DNA of 64,000 nucleotides from Pannonibacter anstelovis (GTDB lineage Bacteria; Pseudomonadota; Alphaproteobacteria; Rhizobiales; Stappiaceae), in contig NZ_JBAKBF010000001.1 of the NCBI RefSeq assembly GCF_036881715.1, positions 575,812 through 639,811 of the forward strand, in the 5' to 3' direction. A program made the position numbers and the translations under genes. Positions within the stretch are counted from its first letter, which is position 1. The number at the start of each line of letters is the position of its first letter. A model generated the notes under the pieces. That model was not told the DNA's origin. It was given only the letters and a program-made list of their open reading frames with translations, and ran no database searches. Positions 18,149-26,742 of this stretch are shown piece by piece.

Positions 18149-18281
18149 GCCATCCGGTTTGCGGGCGCTGCGGCGCAAAGATTGCGAAGTATTATCCACC
18201 TTCGTCATGCCATGACGAAATTGGATTTTTTCGTAAAAAATAATCAGCTCAACAACGCTTCCGCAGTTTCACGAAACGAAA

Positions 18282-18312
18282 AAGCCGGAAACTGCACCCC
18301 AGTTCCCGGCTT
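18282..18312 (-). terminator. Terminator of the fucose operon
   Basis: On the minus strand AAGCCGGGAACT pairs with AGTTTCCGGCTT (one G-U pair) and is followed by TTTTTCG. It lies 26 bases beyond the last gene of the operon. The plus strand also ends in a T-rich tail, so it may serve aat too. Confidence 0.85.
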
Positions 18313-18337
18313 CTTTCTTTCAACGCTCCTGTCCCCT

Positions 18338-19117
18338 TCAGCCGCGCAAGGCGCGGTCGAGGTGAGTGTAGCCGCCGTCGGGGAAGACCCATTGGCCCGT
18401 CGTGTGGGACGAGCGGGACGACAGGAGGAAGACCACCGTGTCCGCCAGCTCCCGCGGGGTCGTCATACGGGCGCCGAAGGGAATGCGGCCCTCGATCTCC
18501 GCAAGCCTCTCCTCCGGGTCCGGGAAGGACTTCAGCCAGTTCTCATAAAGCGGTGTCATCACCTCGGCCGGCAGCACGGCATTGACCCGCACCCCGTCCT
18601 TGGCAAGCTCCGCCGCCCATTCCCGCGTCAGCCCCAGCTGCGCCGCCTTGGCGGCCACATAGGCCGAGGTGTTCCCCTGCCCCGTTACCGCCGTCTTGGA
18701 CGAGACATTGACCACGGCCCCTTTCGAGGCCTTCAGGTCAGCCAAAGCGTGGTGCATCAGCGTGTAGTAATGCACCAGATTGCGGTCGAGCGAAGCACGG
18801 AAGGCTTCCGGCCCGGCATCAAGGCCGACGCTGTCATTGGCGCCGGCATTGTTGACCAGCCCGTCGATGCGGCCATAGCGCGCCCGGCAAGTGGAAATCA
18901 CCGCCGCGCAATCCTCATCGCGCGACAGTTCCGCCTGAATGAAGGAGGCCTGAGGCGACAGGGCTGTGATCCGCGCCATGAAAGCTGCCTCCGGTTCCCG
19001 CCGTGTGGCGATGACCGGAATGGCCCCCTCCTCGGCGAGAATTTCGGTGACAGCAGCCCCGATGCCCGAAGCCCCGCCCGTGACGATGATGACCTTGTCC
19101 TTGAGCCCCAGATCCAT
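18338..19117 (-). CDS. SDR oxidoreductase, probable L-fucose dehydrogenase
   Basis: NAD(P)-dependent short-chain dehydrogenase of 259 residues, proposed to oxidise L-fucose to L-fucono-lactone as step one of the oxidative route. The Rossmann motif TGGASGIG, the NNAG stretch, and the catalytic Ser in VNVSSKTAV with the YVAAK pair are intact. It starts at ATG 19117 within the TGATG overlap with the dehydratase stop, so translation is coupled. It is the last gene of the eight-gene operon. Assignment rests on pathway context plus similarity to known L-fucose dehydrogenases; a role on another sugar is possible. Confidence 0.75.
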   Translation of the reverse strand: MDLGLKDKVIIVTGGASGIGAAVTEILAEEGAIPVIATRREPEAAFMARITALSPQASFIQAELSRDEDCAAVISTCRARYGRIDGLVNNAGANDSVGLDAGPEAFRASLDRNLVHYYTLMHHALADLKASKGAVVNVSSKTAVTGQGNTSAYVAAKAAQLGLTREWAAELAKDGVRVNAVLPAEVMTPLYENWLKSFPDPEERLAEIEGRIPFGARMTTPRELADTVVFLLSSRSSHTTGQWVFPDGGYTHLDRALRG

Positions 19118-20394
19118 CAGTTTGCTCCGAACCGGTAGGCAGCGATGGAGGCCGGTTTCATCTCGATGGAGAAGCCCGGCATCTGCGGCGGCATATAGGC
19201 TGCATCACGGATGAGGCAGGGCTCGACGAAGTGCTCGTGCAGGTGATCCACATATTCGATCACCCGGCCCTCATAGGTGCCTGCGATGCACAGATAGTCG
19301 ATCATCGACAGGTGCTGCACATATTCGCAGAGCCCGACGCCGCCCGCATGCGGGCAGACCTTGAGGCCGTGCCTGGCCGCCATCAGCATCACGGCGAGGA
19401 TCTCGTTGACGCCGCCAAGGCGGCAGCTATCGATCTGCACCACGTCGATGGCGCCGCGCATGATCAACTGTTTGAAGATGATGCGGTTCTGGCACATCTC
19501 GCCCGTGGCCACCTGAATGGGAGCGACGGCTTCGCGGATCTTGCGGTGGCCTTCGATGTCGTCCGGGCTGGTCGGCTCCTCGATGAACCACGGACGGGCA
19601 AAGGCAAGCTGCTTCACCCAGTCAATCGCCTGATCGACCTCCCACACCTGATTGGCATCGATCATCAGGTTGATGTCCGGGCCAACCGTTTCGCGGGCAA
19701 TCGTCAGCCTGCGGATGTCGTCGGCCAGATCGCGGCCCACCTTCATCTTGATGTGACGGAAGCCGGCATCGACCGCCTCACGGCACAGGCGCCGCAGCTT
19801 GTCGTCGTCATAGCCTAGCCAGCCGGCCGAGGTGGTGTAGCAGGGATAACCGGTGGCTTCGAGCTTGGCCCGCCGCTCCGCCTTGCCTTCCGCCTGTTTC
19901 GTCAGGAACTCAAGTGCCCATTCCGGCGTGATGCAATCCGTGAGGTAGCGGAAGTCGATGCAGCGGACCAGCTCTTCCGGGCTCATGTCAGCGACGAGCG
20001 CCCAGACCGGCTTGCCCTCGATCTTGGCCCACAGGTCCCAGACCGCGTTGACGACCGCACCGGTTGCCAGATGGATCGCGCCCTTGTCAGGGCCGATCCA
20101 GCGCAGCTGGCTGTCAGAGGTGATGTGCCGCCAGAAGCGGCCCATGTCTTCGGCAACCCAGGCCATATCGAGCCCCACGACCAGCGGACGCAGTGCCTCG
20201 ATGGCGGCAACGCAGATCTCGTTGCCGCGCCCGATGGTGAAGGTCAGACCGTGGCCCTCGTGGGGGCCATCGGTCTCCAGCACCACATAGGCTGCCGAGT
20301 AGTCCGGATCCGGGTTCATCGCATCAGAGCCATCGAGATGCTGGCTCGTGGGGAAACGCAGGTCCGCCGTGCGCAGACCGGTGATCCTGGTCAT
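19117..20394 (-). CDS. L-fuconate dehydratase (enolase superfamily)
   Basis: Converts L-fuconate to 2-keto-3-deoxy-L-fuconate. The 425 residues match Xanthomonas FucD through the whole length as I recall it, including FPTSQHLDGSDAMNPDPDYS near the N-terminus and HLHEHFVEP near the C-terminus. The catalytic K-x-K is at residues 216-218 (IKMKVG). Metal ligands are D246, E272 and E299. The D322-H349 pair (CPHAGGVG) is in place. These residues distinguish it from simple racemases. Its start overlaps the FAH hydrolase stop by ATGA. This is the most diagnostic enzyme of the cluster. Confidence 0.92.
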   Translation of the reverse strand: MTRITGLRTADLRFPTSQHLDGSDAMNPDPDYSAAYVVLETDGPHEGHGLTFTIGRGNEICVAAIEALRPLVVGLDMAWVAEDMGRFWRHITSDSQLRWIGPDKGAIHLATGAVVNAVWDLWAKIEGKPVWALVADMSPEELVRCIDFRYLTDCITPEWALEFLTKQAEGKAERRAKLEATGYPCYTTSAGWLGYDDDKLRRLCREAVDAGFRHIKMKVGRDLADDIRRLTIARETVGPDINLMIDANQVWEVDQAIDWVKQLAFARPWFIEEPTSPDDIEGHRKIREAVAPIQVATGEMCQNRIIFKQLIMRGAIDVVQIDSCRLGGVNEILAVMLMAARHGLKVCPHAGGVGLCEYVQHLSMIDYLCIAGTYEGRVIEYVDHLHEHFVEPCLIRDAAYMPPQMPGFSIEMKPASIAAYRFGAN

Positions 20395-21245
20395 GCCCGC
20401 ACCACTTTCTGGGTCTGCTCGCCGAGGCCCGCGATGCCGAGGCGGATGGTCTCGCCGCCCTTGAGGAACACCGGCGGCTTCTGGCCGAGGCCAACGCCCG
20501 GAGGCGTGCCGGTGGAAATGACATCACCCGGCTGCAGCGACATGAAGCGGCTGAGGTAGGACACGATATGGGCGACGCCGAAGATCATCGTTGCGGTGGA
20601 GCCGTCCTGATAGCGCTTGCCATCGACCTCCAGCCACATGTGCAGGTTGCCCGTATCGGCGATTTCGTCGCGGGTCACCAGCCAGGGACCGATAGGACCA
20701 AAGGTGTCGCAGCCCTTGCCCTTGTCCCAGGTGCCGCCACGCTCGATCTGGAACTCGCGTTCGGACACATCGTTGACGACGCAATAGCCGGCCACATGGT
20801 CGAGCGCGTCCTTTTCCTCGATGTACTTGCCGCCCTTGCCGATGACGATACCGAGTTCGACTTCCCAGTCGGTCTTCTGCGAGCCGCGCGGGATTTCGAT
20901 GGCGTCATCCGGGCCGGAGATGGCCGAAGTCCACTTGTTGAAGACCACCGGCTCTTTCGGGATGTCGGCGCCCGTTTCGGCGGCATGGTCGGCGTAGTTG
21001 AGACCGATGCAGATGAACTTGCCGACGCGGCCAACGCAGGCGCCAAGGCGCAGGTCCTGCTGCGGGGTGCCCGGCACCACCGGCAGCGAAGCCGGATCGA
21101 TCGCGGCAAGGCGCGCAAGGCCTTCCGGCGTCAGGTGGCTGCCGGCAACGTCATCAATGACGCCGGACAGATCACGCACCTTGCCGTCCTTGTCGAGAAG
21201 GCCCGGCTTTTCCTGGCCATTCGGGCCATAACGCAGCAACTTCAT
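20391..21245 (-). CDS. FAH-family hydrolase, probable 2,4-diketo-3-deoxy-L-fuconate hydrolase
   Basis: A 284-residue fumarylacetoacetate hydrolase-fold protein, expected to split 2,4-diketo-3-deoxy-L-fuconate into pyruvate and L-lactate at the end of the pathway. Conserved family motifs are visible: CIGLNYADHAAETG, DWEVELGIVIG, GYCVVNDVSER, GPIGPWLV and GDVISTGTPPGVG. These include the carboxylate metal ligands. Databases often mislabel this subgroup as ureidoglycolate lyase; the true AllA is elsewhere in this window (53449). Two intercistronic hairpins separate it from the upstream binding-protein gene. Confidence 0.85.
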   Translation of the reverse strand: MKLLRYGPNGQEKPGLLDKDGKVRDLSGVIDDVAGSHLTPEGLARLAAIDPASLPVVPGTPQQDLRLGACVGRVGKFICIGLNYADHAAETGADIPKEPVVFNKWTSAISGPDDAIEIPRGSQKTDWEVELGIVIGKGGKYIEEKDALDHVAGYCVVNDVSEREFQIERGGTWDKGKGCDTFGPIGPWLVTRDEIADTGNLHMWLEVDGKRYQDGSTATMIFGVAHIVSYLSRFMSLQPGDVISTGTPPGVGLGQKPPVFLKGGETIRLGIAGLGEQTQKVVRA

Positions 21246-21271
21246 GTCAGTCTCCGTGGGTATGAAAGGGA

Positions 21272-21349
21272 CCGGGCAGTCTGCCCGGCCCCGGATGTCA
21301 AAGCTGAGTCTCGGTTCAGGTTCTGATGAACTTGCCTCATCAGAGCCTG
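21272..21349 (-). repeat. Two intercistronic hairpins inside the fucose operon
   Basis: CCGGGCA-GTC-TGCCCGG (21272-21288) and a second stem, CAGG-T-TCTGATGA with TCATCAGA-G-CCTG (21317-21349), lie between the binding-protein gene and the hydrolase. Such stems commonly protect the 3' end of a highly expressed binding-protein message or attenuate the downstream genes. Confidence 0.7.
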
Positions 21350-21373
21350 CACAAGCACCTCAGCGCCTTGAAA

Positions 21374-22318
21374 TCAGTCGTAAAGAACGGCAGCAATTTC
21401 CGGCGCGTCGATGTTCGACTTGTCGTAGTAGTAGAAGCCGGTGTCGATGTTCGGCACCACCGGTTCACCCTTGGCAGCGGCAACAGCGGCCTTGACGGTT
21501 TCATAGCCGATGCCGACAGGGTTCTGGGTGATGGCACCGGCCATCAGGCCGTCGCGGACCGCCTGCTTCTGGGCAGCGCCCGAGTCATAACCGATGATGA
21601 CCACCTGACGGCCCATCTCGCGTGCGCCATTGACGACACCGATGGCCGAACCTTCATTGGCACCGAAAATGCCCTTCAGGTTCGGGTTCGCCTGCAGAAT
21701 GGCCTTGGTGATCTCGGTGGACTTGAGCTGGTCGCCACCGCCGTATTCGATGGCAACGACCTGGATCTTCGGCTTGTTCATGGCCATCCACTCGACGAAA
21801 CCGTCGCGGCGGTCGATGCCGGTGCGGCTGGTCTGGTCATGCACCACCAGCGCCACGTCGCCTTCATCGCCGATCAGCTCGGCCATCTTCTCGGCGGCAA
21901 GGGCAGCAGCGGCCTTGTTGTCGGTCGCAGCCGTCGAAAGCGGAATGGAGCTGTCCACGCCGCTGTCAAAGGCGATGACCGGGATCTTGGCAGCTTCCGC
22001 CTGACGCAGCAGCGGAATGGCAGCCTGGCTGTCCAGCGCGGCAAAGCCGATGGCGGATGGCTTCTTGGCAAGGGCAGCAGACAGCATGTCGATCTGCCGG
22101 TCGACCATGGTCTCGTTGTCCGGGCCTTCGAAGGTCACTTCCACGTTGAACTCGGCGGCGGCCTTGTCGGCGCCTGCCTTCACGGCCTGCCAGAACTGAT
22201 GCTGGAAGCCCTTGGAGATCATCGGGATATACATCTTCTCCTGTGCCATCGGCATGGAAGCCGAGGCAACGAGGACGGCGGCACTGAGCGTGCCCAGCAG
22301 CATGCGGCGTGTAATCAT
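21374..22318 (-). CDS. Sugar ABC transporter substrate-binding protein (RbsB-like)
   Basis: Periplasmic binding protein of the ribose/galactose family (Peripla_BP_4), probably specific for L-fucose. From ATG 22318 (314 residues) it has a signal peptide with a hydrophobic core LLGTLSAAVLVASASM. This start is preferred over ATG 22324 because GGAGGA then lies about eight bases upstream. Hinge and sugar-contact stretches such as IAFDSGVDS, VHDQTSRTGIDRRDGF and GANEGSAIGV are visible. The ATPase and permease lie directly upstream in the operon. Confidence 0.88.
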   Translation of the reverse strand: MITRRMLLGTLSAAVLVASASMPMAQEKMYIPMISKGFQHQFWQAVKAGADKAAAEFNVEVTFEGPDNETMVDRQIDMLSAALAKKPSAIGFAALDSQAAIPLLRQAEAAKIPVIAFDSGVDSSIPLSTAATDNKAAAALAAEKMAELIGDEGDVALVVHDQTSRTGIDRRDGFVEWMAMNKPKIQVVAIEYGGGDQLKSTEITKAILQANPNLKGIFGANEGSAIGVVNGAREMGRQVVIIGYDSGAAQKQAVRDGLMAGAITQNPVGIGYETVKAAVAAAKGEPVVPNIDTGFYYYDKSNIDAPEIAAVLYD

Positions 22319-22383
22319 TTCCATTCCTCCACTTTCAAGGTTTCAAAGATACAGGGGCATTTGCGCCCTCTTCTTTCCTGACC

Positions 22384-23391
22384 TCAGCTGCGCTCCCTCC
22401 GCAGTTGATCGGCATAGACGGCAAGGATGATGATCCCGCCGGTCACAACGGTCTGCCACTCGGGCGCGACCGAAAGAATGCGCAGGCCGTTGGTGAGCAC
22501 GGCCATGATCAGCGCGCCGATGAGCGTGCCAAGCACCGTGCCCCTGCCGCCTGCCAGCGATGTGCCGCCAATGACGACGGCGGCGATGGCGTCCAGCTCG
22601 TAGCCAAGGCCAAGGGCCGGCTGCGCCGAGTTGAGACGCGCGGAAATGAGGATGCCGGCGATGCCACAGATGCCGCCTGCGAGCGCATAAACAGCCATTT
22701 TCCAGGCGCGGGTGTTGACGCCGGACAGGCGTACCGCTTCCTCGTTGGAGCCGAGCGCATAGGTGTAACGGCCCAGCACCGTGCGCGACAGCACCCAGGC
22801 CATACCCCCCGCCACAACAAAAAGCACAAGCACACCATTGGGGATAGGCAGCGCCGGAAAGACCATGCCGATGAGCGAGCCCTGCGAAATATCAGTGTAG
22901 CCCGGCGTGTCATTGAAATAGATCGGGCGGGCACCCGTGATGATCAGCGACAAGCCCTTGAGCATCAGCATCATGCCCAGGGTGGCGATGAAAGGCGGGA
23001 TCTTCATCTGCGCCACGAAGGTGCCCGAGGCGAGGCCGCAGAGCGCGCCCGTGCCGATCGCCGCCAGAATGCCCAGCGGCAGCGGCATGCCGGCCCATGT
23101 CAGCACCACGCCGGCGACGACGGCACAGAAGGTCATCAAGGTGCCGATGGACAGGTCGATGCCGCCCGTCAGGATGATAACCGTTGCCGCCACGGCCAGC
23201 ACACCGTTGACGGACGTTGCCTGCAGGATGGCCATGATGTTGCTCACCTGAAAGAAATTCGGTGAGGCAAGGCTGAAGCCGATGACAAGGATGATCAGAC
23301 TGGCAAAAGCCAGAAGCTTCTGCTGGGCGGATGCAGATTGCTGCACGAAGCTTGCACCCGTTGCGGCCTTGGACTTGTCTTGTGCGGTCAC
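22384..23391 (-). CDS. Sugar ABC transporter permease (RbsC-like)
   Basis: Inner-membrane permease of 335 residues with about eight to ten hydrophobic helices and the family's GGIDLSIGTLM and ATLGMMLMLKG motifs. The start is GTG 23391, inside a GTGA overlap with the ATPase stop. The longer open frame to 23499 lies within the ATPase gene and is only overlap. It would act with the RbsB- and RbsA-like partners next to it. Confidence 0.92.
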   Translation of the reverse strand: MTAQDKSKAATGASFVQQSASAQQKLLAFASLIILVIGFSLASPNFFQVSNIMAILQATSVNGVLAVAATVIILTGGIDLSIGTLMTFCAVVAGVVLTWAGMPLPLGILAAIGTGALCGLASGTFVAQMKIPPFIATLGMMLMLKGLSLIITGARPIYFNDTPGYTDISQGSLIGMVFPALPIPNGVLVLFVVAGGMAWVLSRTVLGRYTYALGSNEEAVRLSGVNTRAWKMAVYALAGGICGIAGILISARLNSAQPALGLGYELDAIAAVVIGGTSLAGGRGTVLGTLIGALIMAVLTNGLRILSVAPEWQTVVTGGIIILAVYADQLRRERS

Positions 23392-24908
23392 GCGGGTTCC
23401 TCCTGACGCATGGCTTGCCGGGCAGTGGCAAGATGCATGATGTCTTCCTGGGTGGTGCCTGCCCCTCCGGGCAGCGTGCCGGTCAGCCGGCCTTCGCACA
23501 TGACCGCGATGCGGTGCGACACACGCAGGATTTCCGGCAGTTCCGAACTGATGACAATGATGGCCTTGCCCTCCGCAGCAAGGTCTGCCAGCAGCTTGTA
23601 GATCTCCGACTTGGCGCCAATGTCGATGCCGCGCGTAGGCTCATCGAAGATGAGAATATCGCAGTTGCGCAACAGCCATTTGGCAATGACGACCTTCTGC
23701 TGGTTGCCGCCGGACAGAAGCCGCACTTCCTGGCGTTCGGAAGGGGTGCGGATGCCAAGGCTCTTGATGAAATCCCGCGCCGTCTCGCGCATGGCTTCAT
23801 CGTTCAATTGTCCCGCACCACCTGTGAAGCGGTGCATGCTGGCCAGCGCCACGTTGTCAGCCACGTCCATGCCCAGGGCGAGGCCGAAATGCTTGCGGTC
23901 CTCCGACAGATAGCCGATCCCGGCCCGCACCGCGTCCACCGGGGAGCGGATCTCCACCTTGCGGCCATGCACAGTGATCTCGCCGCTATCACGCGGATCT
24001 GCACCAAATATGGCACGGGCAACTTCCGTGCGCCCGGCTCCCATGAGACCGGCAAAGCCCAGCACCTCGCCCTTCTTCAGCGAGAAGCTGACATCGCGGA
24101 TTTCGCGGCCCCGGTTCAGGCCCTTCACTTCGAGGGCAACTTCTGCGCCGGTCAGATCGGGGATCGAGACAGTTTCATCCGTCAGCGTGCGGCCGACCAT
24201 CATGGAGATGATCTGCGAGATGGGCGTTTCCTTTGCGCCCACCGTGCCGACATATTCGCCGTCGCGCATCACGGTCACCCGGTCGGAAATGCGGCGGATC
24301 TCGTCCATCTTGTGGCTGATGTAGACGATGCCCACACCATCGGCCTTCAGCCGTGCAATCATCGCAAAGAGCTCGTTGATCTCGCCGTCGGTGAGCGCCG
24401 CCGTGGGCTCGTCCATGATCAGCACGCGTGAGCGTGCCGACAGGGCCTTTGCGATCTCCACCATCTGCTGGCGGGCGATGGACAGGCCCTCCACCTTGCG
24501 GCGCGGATCAATGCTGATGTTGAGCGTGCGGAACAGCGCTTCGGCATCGCGGATCATCTTCGCATCATCGACGCGGCCAAAGGACAGGCGCGGCTCGCGG
24601 CCGATGAAGATGTTCTGCGCGACCGTCAGATCCTTCATCAGGGCAAGCTCCTGATGGATGATGCCGATGCCTTGATCCTGCGCCGCGCGGGGGGTGGGCA
24701 GGATCACTTCCCGGCCCTCCACCAGAATACGGCCCGAGTCCGGCTGATAGACGCCGGAGAGGATCTTCATGAGGGTCGATTTGCCTGCGCCATTCTCCCC
24801 CATCAGTGCATGAACTTCGCCCTCCTGAAGGTCGAAGCTCACGCCCTTGAGCGCATGGACGCCGGGAAAGCGCTTGTCGATGCGGTGCATTTCCACGAGG
24901 ATCTTCAT
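23388..24908 (-). CDS. Sugar ABC transporter ATP-binding protein (RbsA-like, two ABC domains)
   Basis: A 506-residue fused ATPase. The first domain has Walker A GENGAGKSTLMK, signature LSIARQQMVEIAKAL and Walker B LIMDEPTAAL. The second has a degenerate nucleotide loop (GLMGAGRTEVARAI), signature LSGGNQQKV and FDEPTRGIDIG, as is normal for carbohydrate uptake transporter-2 ATPases. It overlaps both neighbours by four bases, which indicates translational coupling through the transporter block. Confidence 0.95.
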   Translation of the reverse strand: MKILVEMHRIDKRFPGVHALKGVSFDLQEGEVHALMGENGAGKSTLMKILSGVYQPDSGRILVEGREVILPTPRAAQDQGIGIIHQELALMKDLTVAQNIFIGREPRLSFGRVDDAKMIRDAEALFRTLNISIDPRRKVEGLSIARQQMVEIAKALSARSRVLIMDEPTAALTDGEINELFAMIARLKADGVGIVYISHKMDEIRRISDRVTVMRDGEYVGTVGAKETPISQIISMMVGRTLTDETVSIPDLTGAEVALEVKGLNRGREIRDVSFSLKKGEVLGFAGLMGAGRTEVARAIFGADPRDSGEITVHGRKVEIRSPVDAVRAGIGYLSEDRKHFGLALGMDVADNVALASMHRFTGGAGQLNDEAMRETARDFIKSLGIRTPSERQEVRLLSGGNQQKVVIAKWLLRNCDILIFDEPTRGIDIGAKSEIYKLLADLAAEGKAIIVISSELPEILRVSHRIAVMCEGRLTGTLPGGAGTTQEDIMHLATARQAMRQEEPA

Positions 24909-25765
24909 GCGTGCCCCTCCCCGAGCCCGTAGAAGCGGATGGCGGTGCCACCGAGCAAAGCTGCGCGCTCGTCACAGGACAGCCCGCTGATGAGCCGCTC
25001 CGTCACCTCTTCCCAGAAGCCGTGCGTGCCGGCCAGCGTCAGCACCGGCCAGTCCGATCCCCACATCAGCCGCTGCGGTCCAAACCAGTGCAGGAGATGA
25101 TCCATCACCGGCTGCAACAGGGCCACCGCAGCCTCAACATCCTGAGGACAGGACGGGCGGATTTCGGTGAGAAGGCCGGACAGCTTGCAGACAATGCGCG
25201 TATCCGCCGCCAGCGCCTTCATGTGGTGCTTCCAGTGGGCGCTCAGGCCTTCCGCCACTGCCGGCTTGGCAGCGTGATCAATGACCAGCGGAAGATCAGG
25301 ATGAGCAGACGCGAAACGGGTGATGGCGGCAAGCTGCGGTTCCTTCACCAGCGCATCGAAGCGCAGGCCAAGGCGCACCATCGCCTCGATCACCGAAGCC
25401 TCGGGCTCGGTGAGAATCCAGTCCGGGTCAGCAATATCCTGGAGCATCGGACGGATGCCCTTGAGGCGCTTGTCCGCAGCCATGCGCTCCAGCCGGTCTT
25501 CCGCCAGTGGATCGGTCAGATCCACCCAGCCGACCACACCGGCGATCTGCGTTGCGTCCTTCGCAAGGTCCAGGAGGAACAGGGTTTCCGCCTCGGAGGG
25601 CGCAGCCTGCACCACCACGACGCGGCGGTTTCCATTCAGGACGGCAAGATCAGCGGGGAGGAAATCACGGCGCAGCAGATCAAGAGCGGGACCGCCCTCC
25701 TCCAGCCAGCCATAGTCTCCGCGCGAAGGGCGCCAGAAATGGCAGTGAGCATCAATTCGTTCCAT
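24905..25765 (-). CDS. Amidohydrolase-2 family lactonase, probable L-fuconolactonase
   Basis: TIM-barrel hydrolase of COG3618 type, 286 residues, expected to open L-fucono-lactone to L-fuconate. Metal-site motifs are visible: DAHCHFW at the N-terminus, VIDHAAKP in the middle, and LMWGSDWPV carrying the late aspartate. Known L-fuconolactonases fall in this family, and the pathway neighbours make that substrate likely. The stop overlaps the ATPase start (ATGA). Confidence 0.82.
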   Translation of the reverse strand: MERIDAHCHFWRPSRGDYGWLEEGGPALDLLRRDFLPADLAVLNGNRRVVVVQAAPSEAETLFLLDLAKDATQIAGVVGWVDLTDPLAEDRLERMAADKRLKGIRPMLQDIADPDWILTEPEASVIEAMVRLGLRFDALVKEPQLAAITRFASAHPDLPLVIDHAAKPAVAEGLSAHWKHHMKALAADTRIVCKLSGLLTEIRPSCPQDVEAAVALLQPVMDHLLHWFGPQRLMWGSDWPVLTLAGTHGFWEEVTERLISGLSCDERAALLGGTAIRFYGLGEGHA

Positions 25766-25823
25766 CCGGCGGCCTCCCGTCCGCGTGTGATGGGAGCGGG
25801 CCTTAGGAACAGGCCCGCCAGGC

Positions 25824-26561
25824 TCAGATCGTGACGCCGCCGTCCACCAGAACGGCCTGACCCGTCATGAACCGGCTTTCGTCGCTCAGAAGATAGAGCA
25901 CCAGCGGCGTGATATCGTCCACCGTTGCAAGGCGTCCCATGGGCTGGCGGGCGATGAAGTCCTTCTCCGCCTGCACCGGATCAGCAGCAGAGGCGATGCG
26001 GCCGCGCAGCGAGGGCGTGTCAACCGTGCCGGGGCACAGGGCGTTGCAGCGGATGCCCTGCTTCACATAATCGGCCGCAACAGCCTTGGTCAGGCCGATC
26101 ACCGCCGCCTTGGTGGTGCCATAGGCGGTGCGGTTGACAAATCCCTTGATGGACGAAGCCATCGAAGCCATGTTGAGAATGGATGCAGAGCCGGTCTTGC
26201 CGGCCCGTTCCAGCATCCCCGGCAGGAAAGCCCGGATCATGCGCATCATGGAGGTTATATTGACCGCCAGTGCCTGCTCCCAGTCCTCGTCAGTGATGTC
26301 GAGCACCGCGCCATTGTGCACCATGCCCGCGCAGTTGAACAGGCCATCCAACGGGCCAACGTCCCGCGCCAGCGCATCAATGGCGGTCCGGTCCGTCACA
26401 TCCAGCTTCAATGTCTCAAGGCCAGTGAGGCCGGTCAGCAGCGAAGGCTCACGGTCTGTGGCGATCACACGTGCACCCTCTGCCGCCAATGCCAGAGCCG
26501 AAGCACGGCCCATACCCTGACCTGCTGCCGTCACGAGAATAGTCTTGCCTGCAAGGCGCAT
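25824..26561 (-). CDS. SDR oxidoreductase, probable 2-keto-3-deoxy-L-fuconate dehydrogenase
   Basis: First gene of the fucose operon, 245 residues from ATG 26561, with GGGAGGA seven to eight bases upstream. The frame extends to 26681 but that part is the operator region. Motifs are TAAGQGMG for the nucleotide, NCAG, the catalytic Ser in MASMASS and YGTTK. The long shared segment IRCNALCPGTVDTPSLRGRI matches the BDH2/DHRS6-like branch that includes 2-keto-3-deoxy-L-fuconate dehydrogenases. It would oxidise the C4 hydroxyl to give 2,4-diketo-3-deoxy-L-fuconate. Confidence 0.82.
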   Translation of the reverse strand: MRLAGKTILVTAAGQGMGRASALALAAEGARVIATDREPSLLTGLTGLETLKLDVTDRTAIDALARDVGPLDGLFNCAGMVHNGAVLDITDEDWEQALAVNITSMMRMIRAFLPGMLERAGKTGSASILNMASMASSIKGFVNRTAYGTTKAAVIGLTKAVAADYVKQGIRCNALCPGTVDTPSLRGRIASAADPVQAEKDFIARQPMGRLATVDDITPLVLYLLSDESRFMTGQAVLVDGGVTI

Positions 26562-26635
26562 CGCAGTCCTCCCGGATACCGGCTCCACCCCAGGGCCACC
26601 GGCCTTTCCTCCTCCAGCCGCTCTTGATGGCAACT

Positions 26636-26668
26636 GTTCATATACGAATACCCTATTCACAAATGAAC
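26636..26668. promoter_or_regulatory. Nested palindromic operator between fucose operon and IclR gene
   Basis: Two inverted repeats share one centre at 26652. The inner is GAATA-CCC-TATTC (26646-26658). The outer is GTTCAT (26636-26641) with ATGAAC (26663-26668). The arms are symmetric to the base over 33 bp. It sits midway between the divergent starts, where an IclR dimer or tetramer would bind. Confidence 0.75.
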
Positions 26669-26742
26669 TGATATGCAACACTACAGATCAACAGAACAAA
26701 ACACCCTCGCGTGAAATCTTTGAGGGGACCGGGAGGAAAAGC

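Noticed and set aside
20391..21245. Ureidoglycolate lyase
   Set aside because: It is an FAH-fold protein in the fucose operon; a true AllA-type lyase occurs at 53449.
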